Source of the DNA: an uncultured Oscillospiraceae bacterium
GTDB taxonomy: Bacteria; Bacillota; Clostridia; Oscillospirales; Oscillospiraceae
Assembly: GCA_958426425.1 (NCBI GenBank)
Contig: CATZYY010000003.1
Location: 1-57,818, forward strand
Length of the DNA: 57,818 bases
Direction: 5' to 3'
Shown: piece by piece, positions 41,903 to 50,063 of the stretch
Layout: the number at the start of each line of letters is the position of its first letter
Position numbering within the stretch: the stretch's first letter is position 1
Program-made: the position numbers and the translations under genes
The notes under the pieces: generated by a model
What the model saw: only the letters and a program-made list of their open reading frames with translations
Told to the model about the DNA's origin: nothing
The model's database searches: none

Positions 41903-43002
41903 AAAAGGTTTTGAGCAGAGGCGGATTGCTTCAAATGACACCGCAGAGCATCGTCCAATTCCGAATACTCCGTGGGCAGCTCCAATTCCCGCAGAAATTC
42001 CATAAAAGCGCGGACACCGGCCTGGGCCGTTTTCTGATCGAAGCGTCCCGTGTCATCAGTCTCCCACACACGGCGGGCCAACTGAGCCAGAACGGCGGGA
42101 TGCTGCTCCGCTTCATGACGGCAATCGGCCAGTAGCAGAACGGACAGCGCCCCTGTGTATTCTTCCCAGGTCGATGCTGCGAGGATGGCCGCCTCCCGCA
42201 CCGGCAAGGCCGGAAAGGAGAACCGTCGTCCCAGCTGGAAGAACCGGCTCCCCCACAGGGCACATCGCCACATCAGGTTACTCCGGGTATCCTCTTTGCA
42301 GGAAGCATTCCGGCAAGCGCGCAGATCCTGAATCATGCCTCGCATCAAAGTCTCCAGCAGTTCCCGGGAAACGCCCATTCCATCCGCCAGCGTCAGGTAT
42401 GCCTCCAACGCTCCAGCCAGAGCGGAGAACCCTTGAGCAGTGAACGACCGGCGGGATAATTCACGGGTGCAGGACGGGTCCAGCAGGGCAAATTGGGGAT
42501 CACAAGGAGGGTAGTCCCTCCAGACACATTGGCTCTCATGGATCAACCCCGCCGCGCCGTTGACGGCTCCAACCTCCAGATGGGAGGCCACAAAGCCTAT
42601 GGGCAGGGGCGGCACATCCACCACGCCCTGCAATTCTCCGAAGTTCTCCCACAGATCGCCTCGGCACACTGCTGCCAGAGAAGTGGACTTGCATCCGTCC
42701 ATCACGGCGGAGCCGCCCACACCTAAAATCAAATCCACCTGGCGTTCCCGGCACAGCCTGGCCGCCCGCTGCACCTGCTCATACCGGGGGCAAAATGGAC
42801 CCATTGCGTATTCCGTCGTCTGTTTCCCGCTCCGGCGCAGAATATCCCGCACCTCGTCCACCGCATGGGAACGGTGATCCGATTCCTCCGTAACAAGCAG
42901 TACGCTGGGGCCATATCCAGCCAGAAAGCTGGCCAGGTATTCCTTCACACAGCCCCCACCAAAGAGAAACTTGGTTCCGTTTTCAAAGATAAAATTATTC
43001 AT
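41887..43002 (-). CDS. Iron-ADH-fold protein lacking the metal ligands
   Basis: 371 residues from the ATG at 43000-43002 (MNNFIFENGTKFLFGGG). The fold is clear: VDLILGVGGSAVMDGCKSTSLAA matches the coenzyme region, and RSNLMWRCALWGSRFFQLGR aligns with RSNLMWTSAMAENGILKVGR of the enzyme at 28.6 kb. However, the Asp-x3-His of FDTLSHAMETYF is FSALAGALEAYL here. The two C-terminal His (MEHQ and CNHGQG) align with VREA and TWEEYTG. No metal site is recognisable, so it may be a pseudoenzyme or have changed chemistry. It is monocistronic, under its own copy of the island box, next to LysR. Confidence 0.85.
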   Translation of the reverse strand: MNNFIFENGTKFLFGGGCVKEYLASFLAGYGPSVLLVTEESDHRSHAVDEVRDILRRSGKQTTEYAMGPFCPRYEQVQRAARLCRERQVDLILGVGGSAVMDGCKSTSLAAVCRGDLWENFGELQGVVDVPPLPIGFVASHLEVGAVNGAAGLIHESQCVWRDYPPCDPQFALLDPSCTRELSRRSFTAQGFSALAGALEAYLTLADGMGVSRELLETLMRGMIQDLRACRNASCKEDTRSNLMWRCALWGSRFFQLGRRFSFPALPVREAAILAASTWEEYTGALSVLLLADCRHEAEQHPAVLAQLARRVWETDDTGRFDQKTAQAGVRAFMEFLRELELPTEYSELDDALRCHLKQSASAQNLLVYTA

Positions 43003-43050
43003 GGCACACCTCTGCGTTCGCCCCGCGAGGGCGATTCCTTTTGTGCCTTT

Positions 43051-43106
43051 ATTATAAAAAAATCGAGACCTCCGCAGAAGTCTCGAAAAGTTATGCAGTA
43101 TATACC
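43051..43106 (-). promoter_or_regulatory. Island LysR box, copy 2, with -10 (dehydrogenase-like gene)
   Basis: Minus strand: GGTATATACTGC (43106-43095), then GACTTCT (43082-43076), then a perfect TATAAT -10 (43056-43051). The part 43065-43086 is also an interrupted palindrome (CGAGAC..GTCTCG). It starts 7 nt after the LysR stop. Confidence 0.75.
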
Positions 43107-43112
43107 TTTGTG

Positions 43113-44009
43113 TTACAGCTCGTACACCGTTTTGACCGCCTTGAGAAATCGCTTCACCGTAGCGGAGGGCTTGGGGGAATGGAACAGGCCGAAAGGAACG
43201 GTATAGTCCCAATCCACTGGGATGGTTTTGAGCAGCGGGTGGATATTCTTCCAGTTGTCGATGGTCATGAGAATATCATTGGAGTTCTCACACTGATTGA
43301 AGATGTCGATACTTAGGAAGTCAAAGTCCACAATGTGGACTTGAGGGTGATCCCGCCACAGCTCGTCCCGCATCTGGTCCAGATAGTGGTTCCAACCCCG
43401 GCGGATCATCAGGAAGTTCTCCCCGTGGAGGTCATCCGCCGTCAGGCGCTCTTTGGCGGCCAGCGGGTGGTAGATGGATACAGCGCAGCGGACTGGCTCG
43501 CGGCTTAGTTCCAGAGCGGCACACTGGCGGGTATCCAGCAGATTTTGGTCATAGGGACCGGCCACGATGTCGATGTTCTGTCCCAGATTGCGTAAGATTT
43601 CTCTGGCGTTCTCCGGGGTGTTCTCATAGGGCACCAGTTGGAACTTGATGTCCGGGCAATGCTGGTGGAGGCTGGGCCACAAATCCAGCAGGAACTGCCC
43701 CGGCGTCATGGGGGAGGTACCGATACGGATGACCTTGTCCCCCTCCTCAGCGGCGTTCTTGGCCCGCACCACCGAGTCCTTGCAGTATTGGATGATATAC
43801 TGGGCATCCCGGTAGATCGATTTGCCCGCCTCGGTGAGCTTCAGGCCCCGTGGACTGCGGACAAAAAGCTGGAGATCCAGCCCTGCCTCCAAGGAGGTGA
43901 TCTGCTTGATGACTGCCGGCGGCGTAATGAACAGCTCCTCCGCCGCTTTATTGAAGCTCCCCGCATCCGCCACCCGGAGGAAGGTCTCCAGCTGAGGATT
44001 ATACATCAT
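43113..44009 (-). CDS. LysR-type transcriptional regulator of the redox/esterase island
   Basis: 298 residues from the ATG at 44007-44009 (MMYNPQLETFLRVADAGSFNKAAEELFITPPAVIKQITSLE is the HTH region). A further ATG at 44033 is possible. The substrate-binding domain begins at about residue 90 (VIRIGTSPMTPGQFLLDLWP). It sits at the end of the esterase-cytochrome-AKR operon and directly upstream of a box copy. The four boxes around it make it the obvious candidate regulator of the 28.6-51 kb island. Confidence 0.9.
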   Translation of the reverse strand: MMYNPQLETFLRVADAGSFNKAAEELFITPPAVIKQITSLEAGLDLQLFVRSPRGLKLTEAGKSIYRDAQYIIQYCKDSVVRAKNAAEEGDKVIRIGTSPMTPGQFLLDLWPSLHQHCPDIKFQLVPYENTPENAREILRNLGQNIDIVAGPYDQNLLDTRQCAALELSREPVRCAVSIYHPLAAKERLTADDLHGENFLMIRRGWNHYLDQMRDELWRDHPQVHIVDFDFLSIDIFNQCENSNDILMTIDNWKNIHPLLKTIPVDWDYTVPFGLFHSPKPSATVKRFLKAVKTVYEL

Positions 44010-44129
44010 ATACGCCACCGCCTTTCCGCCCATGCCTCGGGCCCTGTTTCAAAATTATTTTACTGTCTTTTGCCTAAAATGGCAAGAAAAATACGCGGGC
44101 AGGCATATCGTCTGTCCGCGCATTGCACT

Positions 44130-45278
44130 TCACGTTCCAAATATCTCTGCCGCCCGGCGCATATTCTCTATGACCGGCACCCCAAAGGGGCACCGCTTCT
44201 CACAGGCTCCGCAGGATAAGCACTCCCCGCCGTGGTGGGGAAGGACGGCATAGTGTTCCCGCACGGTCTCCGGTATCTCTCCCTGCGCCTGAACCAGATT
44301 CAGGAACTTGGTGACGCTGGCCACATCGATGCCTACCGGGCAGGGAGCGCAGTGGCCGCAGTACATACAATGGCCCACCCAGCTGATCTTGGGTAGAGCG
44401 GCAAAAGCGGCGGCATAGTCCCGTTCCTCCGCCGGGGCGCTTTCATAGCCGATGCTGGTATTCAGCTCCTCCAGTGTCCGGGCGCCGGACATAACGGAGG
44501 CCACACCAGGCCGCGACAAAGCATAGTGGAGACACTGATAGAGGGTCAGAGCCTTTCCTGCCGGGGACAGCTCCGGGCTGAGCAGATCGCCTCCGCCGAA
44601 GGCTTTCATCACCGTGATACCCACCCCCAGCCGCTGGCAGGTTTCATACAGCTCCTGCCGCTGAGGGTCCATGTTCACCAAAGGCTGTTCGTAGTTCTTC
44701 TCATTCCAGAGCTGCTCTACATCCTCTCCGGCGGGCTGAAGGTCATAGCAGGGATTGACACTGAACATGAGTACCTCAATGGCTCCGCTGTGTACCGCTT
44801 CCAGAGCTACCTCCGGGTTGTGACTGCTCAAACCGATGCAGCGGATAACGCCTTGTGCTTTCAGTTCCCGGGCGTAGTCCAGCACACCCTTGTCCCGCAC
44901 GGCTTCCCAGTCTGCCATAGAGTCTACATAGTGGATCATGCCAATCTCCACATGGTCTGTCTCCAGCCGATGGAGCTGGTCGTCAAATCCTTCCCGCACC
45001 TCTGCCAAATCCCGGGTACGCTTGTACTGGCCATCCTTCCAAATGGTGCACAGGTGAGCCTGAAGGATAAATTTTTCCCGCCGCCCCCGTAGGGCATGGC
45101 CCAGATTGGAGCGAAACTCCGGATTAGGCGTATAGAGGTCGATACAGTTGACCCCGCCTGCCTCCATGGCATCCACCATCTTCTCCACTTCCGAATAGGG
45201 CTTGCCCACAAAGCCCTCACAGCCCATGCCAATCTCGCTGACCAGCAGGCCCGTCCGGCCAAGTTTCCGATATTCCAT
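44130..45278 (-). CDS. Aldo/keto reductase with C-terminal 2x[4Fe-4S] domain
   Basis: 382 residues from the ATG at 45276-45278 (MEYRKLGRTGLLVSEIGMGCEG). An AKR barrel (about 1-280) is fused to a ferredoxin-like tail with CMYCGHCAPCPVG and CLSCGACEKRCPFG, enough for two 4Fe-4S clusters. The AKR tetrad is only partly conserved. Asp (NCIDLYTPNPE) and His (IGMIHYVDS) are found, but the usual Tyr and Lys positions read Asn and His (LQAHLCT). Hydride chemistry by the standard mechanism is therefore doubtful, and the Fe-S tail suggests one-electron transfer. Cytoplasmic. Confidence 0.88.
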   Translation of the reverse strand: MEYRKLGRTGLLVSEIGMGCEGFVGKPYSEVEKMVDAMEAGGVNCIDLYTPNPEFRSNLGHALRGRREKFILQAHLCTIWKDGQYKRTRDLAEVREGFDDQLHRLETDHVEIGMIHYVDSMADWEAVRDKGVLDYARELKAQGVIRCIGLSSHNPEVALEAVHSGAIEVLMFSVNPCYDLQPAGEDVEQLWNEKNYEQPLVNMDPQRQELYETCQRLGVGITVMKAFGGGDLLSPELSPAGKALTLYQCLHYALSRPGVASVMSGARTLEELNTSIGYESAPAEERDYAAAFAALPKISWVGHCMYCGHCAPCPVGIDVASVTKFLNLVQAQGEIPETVREHYAVLPHHGGECLSCGACEKRCPFGVPVIENMRRAAEIFGT

Positions 45279-45310
45279 TACACACGCCTCCTGCCGCAAA
45301 GTGTACCTCA

Positions 45311-45339
45311 AATGTATCGCATGATTTGTATTTTGGCAA
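45311..45339 (-). promoter_or_regulatory. Possible internal promoter for the Fe-S aldo/keto reductase and LysR
   Basis: Minus-strand TTGCCA (45334-45339) and TACATT (45311-45316), 17 nt apart, in the 90-nt gap before the reductase gene. It would let LysR be expressed independently of the long operon. Confidence 0.45.
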
Positions 45340-45368
45340 CCCGATCCATACACAGCCCAATGTTCTTT

Positions 45369-46781
45369 TTACCTCTGAGTCAGGTAATTGCACAGCATTA
45401 CAGCCACCTCTGCCCGGGAAGCGCTGTTTCGGGGCAGGAAGCGGTTACCGTTGGCACCATTCACGACGCCGTTGGCTCTTGCCCAGTCCACCGCCACTGC
45501 GGCATAGGAAGCGATCTCGCTTTCATCCGCGAAGTCCTGCCCGGTATCGGCACTGGGGCTTCCGGCATACCGCCAAAGGATGGTGGCAATCTGCTCCCGG
45601 CTGACCGGGTCATTGGTTCCGAACAGGCCGTTGCCGTAGCCGCTGATGACTCCCTCCTGAGAAGCCCAGAGGACCGCATCGGCGTACCAGGCACCCTCCT
45701 GGGTATCCGTAAAGGCATCGCTACCGGAGGCCGCGGGACTTCCGGCCTCACGATAGAGCGTGGTGGCCAGCATGGACCGGGTCATGGTGTCATTGGGGGC
45801 AAATGTAGTGGCGCTGGTGCCGCTCATAAGCCCGTTGTCCCGAACATACTCCACTGCCTCAGCATACCAAGCGTCCGCTGCCACATCGGAAAAGCCGGTA
45901 CCAGTTTGACTGCTTCCTGTGGATTTCTGAGCCGAAAGAATGCAGTTCAGAATGTTTTCATCATCAAAAAGCACATTTCCTCCACTGTGATAATTGTAAA
46001 TGCCCAGACCATTAAAATAGTCATCCCCCGGGATTTCCAGCCGTAAAAGCCGTTCTATGATCTCCGGTTCCACGCCTGCTTCTCTGTAAGCGTCAGTTAA
46101 ATTGCGGTAAGCATCCCGGGCTTTTTGAGAACCATAATATTCATCATGTTCCGCCATAAAAATGTAAACTGCCACCTGCTGCTCCGCCAGAGGTGCGTAG
46201 GTCCCGTCCCACTGGGAGGCTCCATGCAGATATGCGGCATACAGGTCGGGGCGCATGGAAACTGCCTGAGACATGGTTTCACCGCCCGCCGAATACCCTG
46301 CGGCATAGATCCGGTCTTTATCCACGGCAAAGTTTTGAACAAAGTACTCTGTCAGCTCAATGGCCTGCCGTGCGGACTTCTCACCCCAGTCGGTAAGCTG
46401 GGCTGAAACTACGATCATATCTTCATCCAGTTCCGTCCAGGCCAGGAATCCGTTCCAGTTCAAATTGCTGCCGGAGGATTGCTCGCCAAACCACATCATA
46501 TCATACCCAGGCATGGCTACCACCAAGGGATAGGCACCGTCAGCACGATAGTTCTCCGGGAGGTAGTAGCTGTAATGAATGTCTCCGTCCGCACCGCTCA
46601 AAACCTGCTCTGTCAAAAAACCGCCATGATATTCCGGCTCATTTACAGATTGGGGAACAGATACCTCGCCCGCAGCAAAACAAGTGAGAATCAAACATTG
46701 GACCGCAATCAAACCGCATATCATTTTTTCGCAAAGCGGATGGCGCCGGACCGGGGTGCAGCACTTCTTTTTCTTGTGCAT
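45369..46781 (-). CDS. Secreted SLH-anchored esterase
   Basis: 470 residues. A basic N-terminus and hydrophobic signal (MICGLIAVQCLILTCFAAG) are followed by an esterase domain of the PHB-depolymerase/feruloyl-esterase-like type (about 40-300) with nucleophile elbow AGYSAGGETMSQAV, acid region MAEHDEYYGS and a His candidate in NYHSGGN. Three SLH domains follow (about 310-470). The domain order is the reverse of the SLH-flavodoxin, which has SLH at the N-terminus. It is paralogous to the lipoprotein esterase at 50.1-51.0 kb. ATG at 46779-46781 is preferred over a GTG four codons upstream. Confidence 0.9.
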   Translation of the reverse strand: MHKKKKCCTPVRRHPLCEKMICGLIAVQCLILTCFAAGEVSVPQSVNEPEYHGGFLTEQVLSGADGDIHYSYYLPENYRADGAYPLVVAMPGYDMMWFGEQSSGSNLNWNGFLAWTELDEDMIVVSAQLTDWGEKSARQAIELTEYFVQNFAVDKDRIYAAGYSAGGETMSQAVSMRPDLYAAYLHGASQWDGTYAPLAEQQVAVYIFMAEHDEYYGSQKARDAYRNLTDAYREAGVEPEIIERLLRLEIPGDDYFNGLGIYNYHSGGNVLFDDENILNCILSAQKSTGSSQTGTGFSDVAADAWYAEAVEYVRDNGLMSGTSATTFAPNDTMTRSMLATTLYREAGSPAASGSDAFTDTQEGAWYADAVLWASQEGVISGYGNGLFGTNDPVSREQIATILWRYAGSPSADTGQDFADESEIASYAAVAVDWARANGVVNGANGNRFLPRNSASRAEVAVMLCNYLTQR

Positions 46782-46863
46782 TGTTATGTTCACACCTTCG
46801 TTCTATCAAAAACAGTGGATTCAGTTATTCTGGAATATATCGGTCAGAAAGAGGTCATAGGAA

Positions 46864-48345
46864 TCAATCCAGCCCCCCCTGATCCCCAAACCCGTGCGGC
46901 ATTCCGTCCAGCTGCAGGCGCTCCACTGTTACTCCCGCAGCCTCAGCTGCATCTGCGTTGGCAAGGAACTGATCATAAAAAGGGTCTCTCGTTCCATAGC
47001 AGTAAAAGGTCGGAGGCAGCTCTGCTTCCCGCAGAGACTCCACATCGGTTGTCCCAACGCTCAGCCGGCCATAAAAAGCGTAGATCATACCATCTGCCGC
47101 TGCATCGGCAGACACTGCGTCCAACTCGTCAGGTATGTAGTCTGGGGCGAGCGTGGTAGGGCTGACGGTACCATCAAAATTACGGAGCATTTCACCCGCC
47201 AGGATACCGCCGGCGGAGAACCCCATAACCGCGATGTCTTTTTTGTCAACGCCGTATTCTTCCGCGTGGGCACGCACGAAGCGTACCGCACGGGCCAGAT
47301 CAAGCGCTCCTTCCTCCTGCGTATAGGGTCGGAGACGATAATCCACCACAAAGCTCTGATACCCCAACTGGCTCAGGGCTTCCGCAACCGGCGTTCCTTC
47401 AAACTGGTCGCTCCGGTACTGGAATGCTCCTCCCGCGCAGATCAACACTGCGCCTTTGATTTCGGTCCCATCCGGCACGGGAAAGGAGGTCACATAAGGG
47501 CGAAAATCAGGATTGTCAGAGTAATTTCCGTTGTTTACGGTATATTCCGTAACGGCAGGTACATTTCCTTCTTCCCACAGATAAAATACCTGTTGGCTAT
47601 GGGGGTCCACCGCAGCTGTCAGGACGGTATTTCCGTCTCCTGTGCCTGGTAGGTCAGAATCAGAAACGAGGTCAAGACCCAACGCCCAGTCGGATACTGT
47701 CTCTGCGCTGCCGGCAACATCGCCGCGAGAGAGCACCAGGGCGTTATCCCGAATCAGCGCTCCCGGCTGGAGTTGAGAAATGGTATCTATGGTGCCGGCC
47801 GCACCACTGCCTCCATGTGTGATAAAAGGAATAATGACCTTTGCTCCAAAATCATATTCTTCCAAAAATGAATAGACAGGCATTGGCATATCCCCCCACC
47901 AAATGGGGTAGCCCAATAAAATGACTTCATACTGCTCGAAATGATCCACATGGGAAGTAAGCTCCGGGCGTACCTGGTTGTCCCGTTCCTCCGCGGCCTG
48001 ATCCACAAGTGGCTCGTGATCCAATGGATACGGCTCCGCCGCTTCGATTCGGAACAGATCGCCGCCGATGGTTTGCTGAATCACCTGCGCCACATACTCT
48101 GTACTCCCCAGCACTTCATCATTGTCCACAACGATGCTTGCTCCGGAGACTGCGTCCACATCATCGGTGCTTACATTTTCAGGGACAGAAAAGTATGCAA
48201 TCAAAATGTTGCTGCCATCCGCTTCCTGCTGATTAGAAACTACACCTTGCGAAGGCTGAGAGGTCGATACGGATGGTTCCGCCTCGCTGCAGGCTGACAA
48301 CCCGAGTGTCATTGCCAGGGTCAAAAGAAGTGGTAAAAATCTCAT
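46864..48345 (-). CDS. Surface lipoprotein: flavodoxin fused to an esterase
   Basis: 493 residues from the ATG at 48343-48345 (MRFLPLLLTLAMTLGLSAC), AGGAGG upstream. Order: lipobox LSAC (Cys 19); linker; flavodoxin domain (about 47-230) with ILIAYFSVPENV, an insert of ~20 residues, then VLGSTEYVAQVI as the FMN loop and GYPIWWGDMPMPVYSFL; then an alpha/beta hydrolase (about 290-493) with ICAGGAFQYRS oxyanion loop, GFSAGGILAGEML nucleophile, GTRDPFYDQF acid and GMPHGFGDQGG His. It joins, in one exported chain, the two activities that neighbouring genes encode separately. Confidence 0.92.
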   Translation of the reverse strand: MRFLPLLLTLAMTLGLSACSEAEPSVSTSQPSQGVVSNQQEADGSNILIAYFSVPENVSTDDVDAVSGASIVVDNDEVLGSTEYVAQVIQQTIGGDLFRIEAAEPYPLDHEPLVDQAAEERDNQVRPELTSHVDHFEQYEVILLGYPIWWGDMPMPVYSFLEEYDFGAKVIIPFITHGGSGAAGTIDTISQLQPGALIRDNALVLSRGDVAGSAETVSDWALGLDLVSDSDLPGTGDGNTVLTAAVDPHSQQVFYLWEEGNVPAVTEYTVNNGNYSDNPDFRPYVTSFPVPDGTEIKGAVLICAGGAFQYRSDQFEGTPVAEALSQLGYQSFVVDYRLRPYTQEEGALDLARAVRFVRAHAEEYGVDKKDIAVMGFSAGGILAGEMLRNFDGTVSPTTLAPDYIPDELDAVSADAAADGMIYAFYGRLSVGTTDVESLREAELPPTFYCYGTRDPFYDQFLANADAAEAAGVTVERLQLDGMPHGFGDQGGLD

Positions 48346-48368
48346 AGATCCTCCTTCTAAACGCTTTC

Positions 48369-49358
48369 TCAATCCATTTGCCGACTCCAAAATGCAATGG
48401 CGTCATCAATCCACCCCTCCGCAGAAGTGCCGGTTCCCAGGCCGAAGCCGTGGCCCAGTCCCTCATACACATGGAATTCCGTGTCGATACCAAGGGCTGA
48501 CAGCGCATCCAGCCGCGCTTTCATGACGCGCCAACTGGCGATCCCGTCCTGATCTCCCACACAGGCATAGGTGGGCGGGTCGCTGGGGGAATACTCGCCC
48601 AGCCCTGTGTACTGCATGATGACCGCTCCAGGCTGGGGCAGGTCATCGCCGCCAAACGCCGCAGGGCCATAGGTGCCAAGCCAGGCCGCCATCCGTGCAC
48701 CCGCCGAGCCGCCCCAAAGTGAGTAGCAGCTGGTGTCCACCTCCAGCTCCTCGGCATGATCAAAAATAAAGGTGATGGCCCGGGCCAGATCCTCGCAGGC
48801 CGTCTGTGCGCCAGGGCGGTAGATCAGGGCAAAGGCGTTGTAGCCTTGCTTGGATAGCTCCAGGGCATGGGGGAAACTGTCGTGCATGGCGCCCACATAG
48901 GCAAAGGCGCCGCCTGCATTACACACAGCAAAACGCGCTCCTGGGTCTCCCTTGAAAAAGAACAGCCCGGTATCTTCCTTATCGGGATCGGCTGCCTTTT
49001 CCTCCTCGGTGTAAATATCGTAGAAAATCGTCTCGCCATCCAGAGCCCGCTCCTTCAGAGTGTTGACAATCTCAACGGTCTCGTCAGGGTCAATGTGGCT
49101 GTAATAGGTCAACCGCAGGTCCCCCAGGGTTTCGCCGCTCCAGTAGCCTGTATCCACAGGAAAAAGCAGGCGGCCATAGTCGTCAAACACCGGGTCATCC
49201 ATGACTGTTTGGATGGGGGTATCTACGGTAAACTCCGTTTCCATGGCCGCTCCTCCTTGTTCCTCCTGGCCGGACGGCACGGTATGGCCTTCTCCGCAGC
49301 CGGAAAGCGCCAGCGCCAATACAAGTGCGCCAGCAGTCAGTACTTTGCTGATCATCAT
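48369..49358 (-). CDS. Surface lipoprotein esterase
   Basis: 329 residues. Lipobox LALSGC (Cys about residue 21). Alpha/beta hydrolase of the acetyl-esterase/Aes type: FAVCNAGGAFAYVGAMHDSF oxyanion loop, LWGGSAGARMAAW nucleophile, VGDQDGIASW acid and GLGHGFGLGTGTSAEGW His. It overlaps the stop of the DUF4405 gene by ATGA (49355-49358), so it is translationally coupled to that membrane cytochrome. Its substrate is not evident. Confidence 0.9.
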   Translation of the reverse strand: MMISKVLTAGALVLALALSGCGEGHTVPSGQEEQGGAAMETEFTVDTPIQTVMDDPVFDDYGRLLFPVDTGYWSGETLGDLRLTYYSHIDPDETVEIVNTLKERALDGETIFYDIYTEEEKAADPDKEDTGLFFFKGDPGARFAVCNAGGAFAYVGAMHDSFPHALELSKQGYNAFALIYRPGAQTACEDLARAITFIFDHAEELEVDTSCYSLWGGSAGARMAAWLGTYGPAAFGGDDLPQPGAVIMQYTGLGEYSPSDPPTYACVGDQDGIASWRVMKARLDALSALGIDTEFHVYEGLGHGFGLGTGTSAEGWIDDAIAFWSRQMD

Positions 49359-50032
49359 TTTTCCTTCTTTCTGCCTGAAAAGCGGCGCAGGCCCATCCCG
49401 CCGTAGTGAGCTGCACATGCGAATAAGCCCATCACAGCAAGGTGATCCACCACAAACCGCGTCGCTGTCTGATCCGGGGCAAAAAATATAAAATGGGTCC
49501 GTAAAAGCAGGTAATCAGAAAACCTGTAATGTGCAAACGCATAGAGGCCATAGCCCACAAGCACCGCAGCCAGCAACCGAAGGAGCAGCACCCGGTTTCT
49601 GGACGCGTCCTGTATATGCAGGCGTCGGCGGACTGTATTCATAATGCCGCTCCAATGCAGGCCCAGGTGCAGACTCATAAGCAGAAACCCCCAATAGGAA
49701 AGGGGCAGATGGAGCGTCCGGGCAATGGTTTCGCCACGCTGCAAGGGCAGAAAATCCAAAATGTGCTGGGACAGAATCAGGCCACTGAGGAGCATCCCCA
49801 GCACTACCGCAAAAAGCAAAAGATTCAGTGCGGTCTGGACTGCTCGATACGGAGATGGCCTGCCTCGTCCAATGCTTTTATACCAGGCTCGATTCCAGAT
49901 ATGGTGGAGAAGGAACAATACCAGCATGGTGATTCCCATCCACTCATGCAGGACTTCCCCCACCAGAGAGTAGGCCATCAGCAGTAGTAGAAGGACTGTC
50001 ATCGCCAGATCCGTAATCCATTTCTTCGCCAC
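49355..50032 (-). CDS. DUF4405-type membrane cytochrome b protein
   Basis: 225 residues, about six hydrophobic segments. His residues are placed for two b-type hemes within the membrane: H29 and H43/H44 (LHEWMGITMLVLFLLHHIWN), H108 and H122/H126 (RTLHLPLSYWGFLLMSLHLGLHW). This is the flavinylation-associated cytochrome domain described for extracytosolic flavoprotein systems (family knowledge). It could carry electrons across the membrane to the exported flavodoxins encoded nearby; that link is inference. It sits 31 nt after one lipoprotein esterase and is coupled to another. Confidence 0.8.
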   Translation of the reverse strand: MAKKWITDLAMTVLLLLLMAYSLVGEVLHEWMGITMLVLFLLHHIWNRAWYKSIGRGRPSPYRAVQTALNLLLFAVVLGMLLSGLILSQHILDFLPLQRGETIARTLHLPLSYWGFLLMSLHLGLHWSGIMNTVRRRLHIQDASRNRVLLLRLLAAVLVGYGLYAFAHYRFSDYLLLRTHFIFFAPDQTATRFVVDHLAVMGLFACAAHYGGMGLRRFSGRKKEK

Positions 50033-50063
50033 AGGGTCACCTCCTTTGGATTATATTGTTACA

